DNA from: JAVBOF01 sp031550915
GTDB lineage: Bacteria; Bacillota; Clostridia; Christensenellales; MGBC116941
Length of the DNA: 6,496 nucleotides
Assembly (NCBI GenBank): GCA_031550915.1
Contig: JAVBOF010000053.1
Span: 1 to 6,496 of the forward strand
Direction: 5' to 3'
Below, piece after piece: positions 1 to 5,856 of the stretch; the stretch's first letter is position 1, and the number at the start of each line of letters is the position of its first letter. A program made the translations under genes and the position numbers. The notes beneath the pieces were generated by a model. The model saw nothing but the letters and a program-made list of their open reading frames with translations, did not search any database and was not told the DNA's origin.

Positions 1-72
1 AAGCTGGATATGGGCGTTGCGAGCGGCGTTGTGCCGGGCAAAGTGCGGGAGATACCGCAAGAACGTGATTGA
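1..72 (+). CDS. 3' end of an unidentified gene (partial)
   Basis: The first 72 bases read as 23 codons and a TGA stop in frame 1, ending KVREIPQERD. All three forward frames stay open until 66-76, so the frame is not proven. I prefer frame 1 because its codons are mostly purine-first and it stops just upstream of the next gene's Shine-Dalgarno site. The tail is hydrophilic and carries no motif I recognise. Since pilM follows after only 15 bases, this is probably another pilus gene of the same operon, such as a pilin-like protein or prepilin peptidase, but that rests only on context. Confidence 0.5.
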   Translation, partial: KLDMGVASGVVPGKVREIPQERD

Positions 73-74
73 GT

Positions 75-79
75 AGGAG
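75..79 (+). promoter_or_regulatory. Shine-Dalgarno site that decides the pilM start
   Basis: AGGAG lies 8 bases before TTG 88, but only 2 bases before ATG 82, and it overlaps GTG 79. Normal spacing (about 5-10 bases) therefore favours TTG 88 as the pilM start. Confidence 0.6.
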
Positions 80-87
80 TGATGGGC

Positions 88-1101
88 TTGCCTTTTGCCT
101 GTAAAAGTATAGTTGGGCTGGATATAGGTATCCAGCAAACAAAAATAGTCCAGATGGGTAAGAACCTTGAGGTGTTGAAATGGTCTATAATGAAAACGCC
201 GGAAGGCTGTTTTTCGGCGGGCAGTTTTAAAGCCAACAAGAGGATTACTGAAATAATAAACGCTATGCTCCGCTCTGCCGGTATAAAAAAAAGGCAGACC
301 GCGTTCGTTATCAATAGCCCGCGTATAGGCATAAAAAGGCTTCGTATGCCAAAACTGGAAGGCGATATGCTGCTTCAGAACATAGATTACGAACTATCCG
401 AATATAAGCCTGCGGATGGCGAGAGTTATATGCTGGATTATAAAATATACAGCCAGGATGATACCAACGCGACATGCGATATACTTTCTGTAATACTGCC
501 GGAAAGCTTACAAAAAGAGTGTGTCGATATTTTAGAAGATACGCCGCTGGATGCGAGATATATAGATGTTCCGGCCAACACTTACTCAAAGCTGCTATCA
601 TTCGTTTCCGGGACGAAGGAACAGGAGTTGCCAGGAGAGGTATGCGTAGTCGATATTGGCGCGACTACTCAAATGTTTATTTTTAGCAATTGTGAATACC
701 GCATGCACAGGAACGTGATGATGGGAACAGTGACGCTATCGGAAATGCTTGCGTCACACCCCCAGTATATAGGCAAAAACGGAGAAATCATCCTGGATAT
801 GCATAACAGGCCGGAAGAAGACTTTGATATTTTTGACAGGGCGGCGGAATATATATTTGACCTCATAAACGAGATAAATAAGTTTTTCCAGTATATGCGT
901 ACTAAGCGCTCCGGCTCCTATGTAGACAAGATATATATAACTGGAGGGCTAACGACGGTCGAAGGCCTTTGCCAAAATATCCAGCTTAGTACGGGAGTAA
1001 GCACGGAAAAGCTCTCAGAATTCGTGTTTGGCGAAAACTGTGATAAGGTGATGGATCTGTTTATGCCAGCCATATCATCGACTATTAGGGAGGAGAAATG
1101 A
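88..1101 (+). CDS. pilM: Type IV pilus assembly protein PilM, actin-like ATPase
   Basis: PilM is a cytoplasmic actin-fold protein that binds the N-terminal tail of PilN and links the pilus motor to the PilN/PilO membrane platform. The actin-family signature segments are all visible (numbering from TTG 88): phosphate-1 VGLDIG at about 9-14, phosphate-2 VVDIGATTQ around Asp189, and an adenosine-type ITGG loop ending at Gly287. The length of 337 residues is normal for the family and there is no membrane segment. I chose TTG 88 because AGGAG at 75-79 is properly spaced for it; ATG 82 and GTG 79 are in frame but lie too close to that site. The TGA stop overlaps the pilN start region, which indicates translational coupling. 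No promoter is visible upstream, so it is probably transcribed from further left. Confidence 0.92.
   Translation: MPFACKSIVGLDIGIQQTKIVQMGKNLEVLKWSIMKTPEGCFSAGSFKANKRITEIINAMLRSAGIKKRQTAFVINSPRIGIKRLRMPKLEGDMLLQNIDYELSEYKPADGESYMLDYKIYSQDDTNATCDILSVILPESLQKECVDILEDTPLDARYIDVPANTYSKLLSFVSGTKEQELPGEVCVVDIGATTQMFIFSNCEYRMHRNVMMGTVTLSEMLASHPQYIGKNGEIILDMHNRPEEDFDIFDRAAEYIFDLINEINKFFQYMRTKRSGSYVDKIYITGGLTTVEGLCQNIQLSTGVSTEKLSEFVFGENCDKVMDLFMPAISSTIREEK
1087..1095 (+). promoter_or_regulatory. Shine-Dalgarno site of pilN, inside the pilM end
   Basis: AGGGAGGAG lies within the last pilM codons. Its AGGGAGG core ends 7 bases before ATG 1101 and 4 bases before ATG 1098, so the second ATG is the better start. 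The resulting N-terminus, MKKDINLLP, matches the usual PilN form. Confidence 0.7.
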
Positions 1102-1832
1102 TGAAAAAAGATATTAACCTTCTCCCTATTAAAAAAAGAAATAACAGCCTTTATAACCGGATATATGTTTTAGTTTTATGCATACTCATAATAGCTCTGG
1201 CCTCGTATATTTTTATCTATCTGCCTTCAAAAAACATTGCGGTGCTAGAGCAGAAATATAACGAGATCAACCTCAGCGCAACCAAGGATATACGCAAGGA
1301 TCTTGAATCAACAAAAAAAGAGATTGAAGTATATAAATCTTTCACATCCACCGGGGCAAGGGGGATAAGCACAAGTGAGATGCTGAATAAGCTGAAGGAG
1401 CTGGCTCCGGTTGGAGTTAAGGCATATTCGCTGGAAAGTAACGAGGATATATTGCGAATGCAATGCAGCTGCGCCAATCTTGTCCAAGTTGCGGGTTTTC
1501 AGGCAAGCCTGAGGGATAGTAAGCTTTTTGCAGATGTTTTGCTGACAAACGTTACATCGGTAAGCGGAGGGTACGAATTTGAAGTAATATGTAAATATGA
1601 CATAACATCGGAAATAAGCCCGGAAAGCGGCACAGTATTAAAGCAGAGTTCAGGCGGCGGCGCGGCTATACCGACGCTTATGCCTACGCAAACCCCGTTG
1701 CAGTCTTCAATACAGTCCCCGGGAGCGACGCCGGTTCCAGGAGCTACACCTGCGCAGGATACAAATTCCGAAAAAGTGGATGAAAATGGCGCCAGCCCAC
1801 AGCCCGCACCCACACCGGAGGTGGCGAGATGA
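1101..1832 (+). CDS. pilN: Type IV pilus assembly protein PilN with long Pro/Ser/Thr-rich C-terminal tail
   Basis: PilN is a bitopic membrane protein that connects cytoplasmic PilM to PilO and the pilus machine. The sequence shows the PilM-binding motif INLLP at residues 5-9, a basic stretch KKR, one membrane segment at about 21-42, and a charged helical, probably coiled-coil region at about 47-80. A compact extracytoplasmic domain follows at about 90-175. The last 60 residues or so (about 182-243) are low complexity: a GGG run, then Pro, Thr, Ser, Ala and Gln with PGATP occurring twice. At 243 residues it is longer than the usual PilN of roughly 180-200, and the tail accounts for the excess. 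The stop overlaps the pilO start by 4 bases (ATGA). ATG 1098 is a possible start one codon earlier. Confidence 0.9.
   Translation: MKKDINLLPIKKRNNSLYNRIYVLVLCILIIALASYIFIYLPSKNIAVLEQKYNEINLSATKDIRKDLESTKKEIEVYKSFTSTGARGISTSEMLNKLKELAPVGVKAYSLESNEDILRMQCSCANLVQVAGFQASLRDSKLFADVLLTNVTSVSGGYEFEVICKYDITSEISPESGTVLKQSSGGGAAIPTLMPTQTPLQSSIQSPGATPVPGATPAQDTNSEKVDENGASPQPAPTPEVAR
1817..1823 (+). promoter_or_regulatory. Shine-Dalgarno site of pilO
   Basis: GGAGGTG sits inside the last codons of pilN, 5 bases before ATG 1829. It is a near-perfect match to the 16S rRNA tail, so pilO should be translated efficiently although it is coupled to pilN. Confidence 0.7.
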
Positions 1833-2413
1833 AACTTAAAAGAAGCGAAAAGATCTTAATAGCAGTGCTTGCGATAATAATTATAGTGGCGTTGTATACC
1901 AAGGTAGTCTTCGAGCCGCAGAACTTACGGCGGGCTGAGTTAAACGAACAGATTGCGACGGCCAACGAAACGATAGTGCAGCAGCAAAAGCTCAACGACG
2001 AGCTCAAAAACGCTAATGATGAGTTGGAGAAGCTGAAGAGCATGTCCAAGTTTAAAAGCGGTAAGATGCTGTATGACGAACCAGGCGCATTGATCTTTAT
2101 TGGTGAAGTATTGCAGGGTACCAATACCAAGCCTTCTATACGTATTTCCGAAGAATCCGAAGTTGAGGGCAAGAAGATGAAATCCTTCGATATTGATTTC
2201 AGTACCAGCTATACAAACTTTGTCGCTATTGTCGACAGGATAGAAAAAAGCACAACCCCGTGCCGTATCGCGTCAGTCAAAATAGCGGCATTGGGCGGCG
2301 ATACAACTATCGCGAAGCCGCTTCATTGCTCTATGGTACTGGAATTCTTTTATACCGAGGTCGCACCTACAGTTGATTTCAAAGGTGTTTTTGGGGTGGA
2401 AGAACTATTTTGA
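1829..2413 (+). CDS. pilO: Type IV pilus assembly protein PilO
   Basis: PilO pairs with PilN in the membrane to form the alignment subcomplex of the type IV pilus. The 194-residue protein has the expected plan: a short basic cytoplasmic start (KLKRSEK), one membrane helix at about 8-28, a Gln/Asn/Glu-rich coiled coil at about 32-72, and a C-terminal domain at about 90-178 where PilO proteins have a ferredoxin-like fold. Sequence identity within this family is low, so the call rests on architecture plus position directly after pilM and pilN. In diderm bacteria pilP and pilQ usually come next; here they do not, as expected for a cell without an outer membrane. No terminator hairpin follows, so some read-through into the next gene is possible. 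Confidence 0.87.
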   Translation: MKLKRSEKILIAVLAIIIIVALYTKVVFEPQNLRRAELNEQIATANETIVQQQKLNDELKNANDELEKLKSMSKFKSGKMLYDEPGALIFIGEVLQGTNTKPSIRISEESEVEGKKMKSFDIDFSTSYTNFVAIVDRIEKSTTPCRIASVKIAALGGDTTIAKPLHCSMVLEFFYTEVAPTVDFKGVFGVEELF

Positions 2414-2445
2414 TAGTTTAAAAAGCGCTATGCGGGAAAAATAAA

Positions 2446-2474
2446 TAGGCATAAGATACTTTTTGTGATAAAAT
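2446..2474 (+). promoter_or_regulatory. Predicted SigA promoter of the pepP-efp unit
   Basis: A -35-like TAGGCA (2446-2451, 4 of 6 matches to TTGACA) is followed after 17 bases by TAAAAT (2469-2474, 5 of 6 matches to TATAAT). A TG at 2466-2467 gives an extended -10. Transcription would start near 2481, only about 8 bases before ATG 2489, so the leader would be very short. Confidence 0.5.
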
Positions 2475-2488
2475 ATATGGATTGAAAA

Positions 2489-3562
2489 ATGTTGAACAAC
2501 AGAATAAAACGCGTCCGGGAGATTACCGGAGATGGAGTTTCCCTAATCAGTAACAAAGCGGATATATTTTATTTAAGTGGCTTCACAGGGTCAAGTGCAC
2601 TGCTATTGATTGGCGAAAAGGATAAATATATCATAAGTGATTTTAGATACAGGGAACAGATCGCTGAACAATGTGAGGAATATGAGTTTGTACTTCAAAG
2701 AAGTGGGGAAACACTTTACGAGACGGCTGCAAAGCTGATAAAAAAGCAGTTTGTAAGCAAAAGCATATTCTTTGAAGAAGCTGCTGTCCATTATTCCGAT
2801 TACATGGAGCTTCTGGACTCCGGCTTATTAAGGCCTATTCCATTTGGGAAAAGGATAGGAATGCTGCGGGCAAGGAAGGACGAAGCTGAGCTTACAGCAA
2901 TTAGGGAATCCGCGAGGATCGCTGATGCGGTTGCCGTAGGTATTGTCAAAGAGATCGTTCCCGGCGTAACGGAGGAATATCTGGCAAAGCGTGTAAACAT
3001 AATGATGCTTGAGATGGGTGCAGATAAGCTATCCTTCGATACTATTATTGCTTTTGGCCCAAACGCCGCCAAACCCCATCATATGCCAAGTAAAGCAAAA
3101 TTAGGAGAGCACGGCTTCGTTGTTTTAGATATGGGTTGTGTAGCAGGCGGTTACTGTTCGGATATTACGCGGACATATTGTCTGGGAAAGCCGGATGACG
3201 AACAAATAGATGTGTATAATGTCGTATTAGAGGCACAGTCTGCTGCACTAAATGGCATTGAACCGGGAATGACCGGGAAAGAAGCGGACGCAATAGCCAG
3301 GGATGTAATTAAAAAGAATGGATTTGAAGGCTATTTTGGACATGGATTGGGACACGGTGTTGGAATAGAAGTACATGAAAACCCACGGTTAAACGAGACC
3401 TCTGAGCATGTATTGGAAGAGGGTATGGTATTCTCAATTGAACCAGGGGTATATTTACCGGGTAAATGCGGTGTACGCATAGAAGATTTGTGTATTATGG
3501 GACGCGATGGGGTGGAGACGCTTTACAAGGCGCCCAAGGATATAAAGTTAAATCAATCATAA
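2489..3562 (+). CDS. pepP: Xaa-Pro aminopeptidase, M24B metallopeptidase
   Basis: This cytoplasmic enzyme removes the N-terminal residue from peptides with proline in second position, using two metal ions. The 357-residue protein has a creatinase-type N-terminal domain (about 1-125, with YLSGFTGS at 28-35) and a pita-bread catalytic domain (about 130-350). All five expected metal ligands are present: Asp214 in VVLDMG, Asp225 in SDITRT, His289 in GHGLGHGVG, Glu318 in FSIEPG and Glu332 in VRIED. His197 in PHHMP and His296 in VHE fit the catalytic histidines. The length is typical of the short Firmicutes form. The start is set by the conserved N-terminal region, since only a weak GGATTG lies upstream. 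The stop is 14 bases before efp, so the two are probably co-transcribed. Dipeptidase (PepQ) activity cannot be excluded from sequence alone. Confidence 0.93.
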   Translation: MLNNRIKRVREITGDGVSLISNKADIFYLSGFTGSSALLLIGEKDKYIISDFRYREQIAEQCEEYEFVLQRSGETLYETAAKLIKKQFVSKSIFFEEAAVHYSDYMELLDSGLLRPIPFGKRIGMLRARKDEAELTAIRESARIADAVAVGIVKEIVPGVTEEYLAKRVNIMMLEMGADKLSFDTIIAFGPNAAKPHHMPSKAKLGEHGFVVLDMGCVAGGYCSDITRTYCLGKPDDEQIDVYNVVLEAQSAALNGIEPGMTGKEADAIARDVIKKNGFEGYFGHGLGHGVGIEVHENPRLNETSEHVLEEGMVFSIEPGVYLPGKCGVRIEDLCIMGRDGVETLYKAPKDIKLNQS

Positions 3563-3565
3563 TTT

Positions 3566-3571
3566 GGAGGG
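3566..3571 (+). promoter_or_regulatory. Shine-Dalgarno site that decides the efp start
   Basis: GGAGGG ends 5 bases before ATG 3577. This rules out an upstream in-frame extension that would overlap the end of pepP. Confidence 0.8.
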
Positions 3572-3576
3572 AATAT

Positions 3577-4134
3577 ATGATATCTGCAGGTGAATTCAGA
3601 AAGGGAATAACGATCGACATCGACGGACAGGTATGGACGATCGTAGATTTTCAGCATGTTAAGCCGGGTAAAGGCGCGGCATTCGTGCGGACCAAGCTGA
3701 AGAATATTATTTCAGGAGCGACTTTGGAAAGGACCTTCAATCCGACAGAAAAGTTTCCTAAAGCGCATGTTGAAACAAAGGATATGCAATATCTGTATCC
3801 CGACGGAGATCTATATTATTTTATGGATAACGAAACATATGAGCAGCTTCCGTTGAACAAGGTGCAGGTAGAAGAAGCTCTGTTATATATGAAAGAAAAC
3901 ATGAACGTGACTATAAAGTTTTATAAGGGCGAAGCTTTTTCGGTCGAACCGCCGAATTTTGTTGAGCTGCAAATAGTTGAAACGGATCCCGGTTTCAAAG
4001 GAGATACGGCAACTGCCGGAAATAAGCCTGCCAAACTGGAAACAGGCGCGAAAATAATGGTGCCACTTTTCATAAATGAGGGTGAAACTATACGTGTAGA
4101 TACGCGCAACGGAACGTATATGGAGCGTGCGTAG
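3577..4134 (+). CDS. efp: Translation elongation factor P
   Basis: EF-P binds the ribosome between the P and E sites and relieves stalling at consecutive prolines. The protein is 185 residues, the standard length, with the three expected beta-barrel domains: KOW-like N-domain at about 1-64, OB domain II at about 65-128 and OB domain III at about 129-185. The C-terminus contains the EF-P signature region (GAKIMVPLFINEGETIRVDT). The tip loop reads VKPGKGAAF with Lys32 at the position that is modified in many bacteria. It carries Pro30, as in lysine-type EF-Ps such as that of Bacillus subtilis, not an arginine. No modification enzyme gene (epmA, epmB, ymfI-like) is in the window. The gene follows pepP by 14 bases and has a strong Shine-Dalgarno site. 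Confidence 0.97.
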   Translation: MISAGEFRKGITIDIDGQVWTIVDFQHVKPGKGAAFVRTKLKNIISGATLERTFNPTEKFPKAHVETKDMQYLYPDGDLYYFMDNETYEQLPLNKVQVEEALLYMKENMNVTIKFYKGEAFSVEPPNFVELQIVETDPGFKGDTATAGNKPAKLETGAKIMVPLFINEGETIRVDTRNGTYMERA

Positions 4135-4209
4135 TATACGCTTTGTAATAGAAAAGAATATCAGCTAGTAGAATTATGAAAACCCGATATTAAATTTGGA
4201 GGTCATAGC

Positions 4210-4674
4210 ATGAGTTATTTGAATGAAAGAGTATCCTATCTTAAAGGCCTTATTGAAGGGCTAGAGCTTAAAGACGATACAAAAGAAGGAAAAGTCATTC
4301 TGAGTATTGTTGATGTACTTGAAGACATTGTAGATTCTGTGAATGATATCGAAGAAGCGCAGAATGAAACCAATGAATATATCGAGAGCATAGATGAATT
4401 GCTCGATACCATAGAAGAAGATCTCTATGGTGACGAATATGGCGACGAAGATATATATGACGAGCAGGATATAGACGAGGAGTTCATATTTGACGAAGAC
4501 GAAGAATATGAAGACGATTATGACGATGAATATGCGGACGAAGGCTTCGTAGAATATAAATGCAACCATTGCGGAGCAATAGTATCGTTTGATGCCGATA
4601 CCTTGGCAAGCGGCGAGCAGCGTATCTGCCCCAAATGCAATATGGTTATCGACGAAGAGGATGCCGAGGTCTAA
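4210..4674 (+). CDS. CD1247-like acidic zinc-ribbon protein of unknown function
   Basis: The 154-residue protein has three parts. Residues 1-70 are helical and begin MSYLNERVSYLKGLIEGLEL, which I recognise as the N-terminal domain of the clostridial CD1247-like family. Residues 71-110 are extremely acidic: 24 of 40 are Asp or Glu, none is Lys or Arg, and Tyr recurs. Residues 116-148 form a small zinc ribbon with CNHC (Cys118, Cys121) and CPKC (Cys140, Cys143). There is no signal peptide or membrane segment, so it is probably cytoplasmic. GGAGGT at 4198-4203, 6 bases upstream, supports the start. It lies 75 bases after efp and is followed by a hairpin at 4691-4719, so it probably ends the pepP-efp unit. 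Relatives are sometimes labelled AraC-type regulators, but I see no AraC helix-turn-helix. Its function is unknown. Confidence 0.85.
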   Translation: MSYLNERVSYLKGLIEGLELKDDTKEGKVILSIVDVLEDIVDSVNDIEEAQNETNEYIESIDELLDTIEEDLYGDEYGDEDIYDEQDIDEEFIFDEDEEYEDDYDDEYADEGFVEYKCNHCGAIVSFDADTLASGEQRICPKCNMVIDEEDAEV

Positions 4675-4690
4675 ATAAAAGCCTTTTTAA

Positions 4691-4719
4691 GCCAGTGTCC
4701 GGCGTATCTGGACACTGGC
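4691..4719 (+). terminator. Strong hairpin, probable end of the efp unit
   Basis: GCCAGTGTCC (4691-4700) pairs perfectly with GGACACTGGC (4710-4719). A G-T and a G-C pair extend the stem to 12 pairs around the 5-base loop CGTAT. It starts 17 bases after the CD1247-like stop and lies just before the next promoter, which suits a terminator. No run of T follows directly (next bases AGGGCATAATTT), so it is not a textbook intrinsic terminator. Confidence 0.6.
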
Positions 4720-4740
4720 AGGGCATAATTTAAAAAAATT

Positions 4741-4769
4741 TAGACAATTATGATATTAACATATATAAT
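4741..4769 (+). promoter_or_regulatory. Near-consensus SigA promoter of the DUF4268 gene
   Basis: TAGACA (4741-4746, 5 of 6 matches) is separated by exactly 17 bases from a perfect TATAAT (4764-4769). The A/T-rich patch at 4727-4741, with seven A in a row, resembles an UP element. Transcription should begin near 4776. This is the best promoter in the window. Confidence 0.75.
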
Positions 4770-4809
4770 TGGTCTATACTAAAGCGGTGTACTATCTAGA
4801 ATTTTTGTC

Positions 4810-4814
4810 GGGAG
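4810..4814 (+). promoter_or_regulatory. Shine-Dalgarno site that decides the DUF4268 gene start
   Basis: GGGAG lies 8 bases before TTG 4823. The other in-frame starts (TTG 4769, GTG 4787, TTG 4805) lack a comparable site, and TTG 4769 begins inside the -10 box. Confidence 0.55.
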
Positions 4815-4822
4815 CTGTTGGT

Positions 4823-5767
4823 TTGGTTACATTTTCAAAAAAGACCACCGTTAGCCTAAAAAGTAGATTTGGAAATGATCCTGAATTTGCGAAATGGCTG
4901 GCAGGGGAAGAAGGAATCGAATATATAAAGGATTCCCTGGGAGTAGATTTAGTCAGGGATATGGCCGATGTTGCTCAGAGTGACAGGCCCGGCTTGGATA
5001 TTGTCTTTAAGATCGATAACTTTATGGAAAAGGCTGTTGTTGAATGCCAATACGGCAGGACAGACCAGATACATCTCAGCAAATTGCTTTCAGATGCGCT
5101 GATTCATCAGGCTAAATACGCCATATGGATAGCTGAAGAGATACACCCAGAACATAAAAATTCTATCGACTGGCTCAATAAGAATACTAACGATAAAGTA
5201 AACCTGTATGTTTTTAAGGCGCTTATCGAAAAGATAGGCGATTCTAAGGAATCCTTTTCGCTCATCCCCATATGTGCTCCGGATGAAATAGCAAAGATGG
5301 GAATGTCGGGCTCCAAGGAACAGACAGAGCTGGAAATAGCGCAACTCAATTTTTGGCAGGGATTTTCCAATGCAATCGATAAGGACCGTTCGTTGCCGTT
5401 TAGAAGCAGGAAAGCAAGGCCACAGCAATGGTACAGCATACCTGTAGGATCGGCGCATTGCTATATCACGATACGTTTGCTTGCAGCTGACAAAAAGGTA
5501 CGATATGAACTCTGGATACCGGATAACAAGGAGATATTCGACCAGTTGTACCTTTATAAAAATGAAGTTGAGAACGTGGTTGGGAAACCGCTGGTTTGGG
5601 ATAGAAAAGAGGCAGGGGTAAAGGCAAGCTCCATAAGCTATGATCCGTTAGAAAACTTCGATATATTCGATAAAGAAAAGCGGGATGTATATATTTTGGT
5701 TCTGTTGGCGGAGCTTAAGAACCATTTCTACAAGATTGAAGAGTTTATTAGAAATATGAACGTCTGA
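4823..5767 (+). CDS. PD-(D/E)XK-like nuclease domain fused to DUF4268
   Basis: The protein is about 314 residues when read from TTG 4823. The N-terminal half (about 15-125) resembles the RecB-type nuclease-fold domain of DUF4268 proteins: FAKWLA, then Asp59 in LDIVF, then VVECQYGRTDQIHLSKLL, then AIWIAEE and EHKNSIDWLN. Asp59, Glu74 and Gln76 fit a D...E-x-Q active site, with Gln in place of the usual Lys. The C-terminal half (about 174-312) matches DUF4268: FWQGF, ARPQQWYSIPVGS, YELWIPDNKEIFDQLY, and a final helix with FYKIEEFI. There is no membrane segment, so it is probably a cytoplasmic DNA-acting protein, but its substrate and role are unknown. It has its own promoter and no companion methylase, helicase or toxin gene beside it. 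Base composition looks like its neighbours. Family membership is secure, nuclease activity is inferred. Confidence 0.8.
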   Translation: MVTFSKKTTVSLKSRFGNDPEFAKWLAGEEGIEYIKDSLGVDLVRDMADVAQSDRPGLDIVFKIDNFMEKAVVECQYGRTDQIHLSKLLSDALIHQAKYAIWIAEEIHPEHKNSIDWLNKNTNDKVNLYVFKALIEKIGDSKESFSLIPICAPDEIAKMGMSGSKEQTELEIAQLNFWQGFSNAIDKDRSLPFRSRKARPQQWYSIPVGSAHCYITIRLLAADKKVRYELWIPDNKEIFDQLYLYKNEVENVVGKPLVWDRKEAGVKASSISYDPLENFDIFDKEKRDVYILVLLAELKNHFYKIEEFIRNMNV

Positions 5768-5802
5768 TGACGGATTGTACCAAAGCTACCAATTATCCAC
5801 TA

Positions 5803-5831
5803 GTGAAATGATCTATCCTTCGATATATAAT
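5803..5831 (+). promoter_or_regulatory. Predicted SigA promoter of the ftsH-like gene
   Basis: A perfect TATAAT (5826-5831) lies 17 bases after GTGAAA (5803-5808, 4 of 6 matches to TTGACA). Transcription would start near 5838, giving a leader of about 19 bases that contains the Shine-Dalgarno site. No terminator separates it from the DUF4268 gene, so read-through is also possible. Confidence 0.5.
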
Positions 5832-5841
5832 CATATGTATC

Positions 5842-5850
5842 AGGGGTGAT
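5842..5850 (+). promoter_or_regulatory. Shine-Dalgarno site of the ftsH-like gene
   Basis: AGGGGTGAT resembles the AGGAGGTGAT consensus and ends 6 bases before GTG 5857. An ATG at 5849 is out of frame, and TTG 5863 is a weaker in-frame alternative. Confidence 0.55.
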
Positions 5851-5856
5851 GATTGG

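Noticed and set aside
1744..2172. Minus-strand open frame of 142 codons across the pilN/pilO junction
   Set aside because: It covers parts of two well-supported genes and its start and product have no support.
3466..3576. In-frame upstream extension of efp, overlapping the end of pepP
   Set aside because: EF-P is complete at 185 residues from ATG 3577, which has a strong GGAGGG site. The extension is pepP sequence read in another frame.
4143..4174. Possible promoter before the CD1247-like gene (TTGTAA and TAGAAT)
   Set aside because: The spacer is 20 bases, too long for SigA, and no better pair of boxes is visible. The gene is more simply read from the efp transcript.
4157..4191. Inverted repeat AATATC / GATATT between efp and the CD1247-like gene
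   Set aside because: Six A/T-rich pairs around a 23-base loop are too weak to call a structure.
4261..4569. 102-codon open frame on the minus strand, hydrophobic
   Set aside because: It is the mirror of the Asp/Glu-rich segment. GAA and GAT/GAC codons read backwards give Phe, Ile and Val codons and few stops. It has no recognisable product.
4746..4770. Imperfect inverted repeat AATTAT / ATAATT across the promoter spacer and -10 box, possible operator
   Set aside because: The matching arms are only six A/T bases each and one is largely the -10 box itself, so chance is the simpler explanation.
5090..5458. Two overlapping minus-strand open frames inside the DUF4268 gene (the second at 5107-5439)
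   Set aside because: The plus-strand product matches a known family across this stretch. The minus-strand products show no domain.
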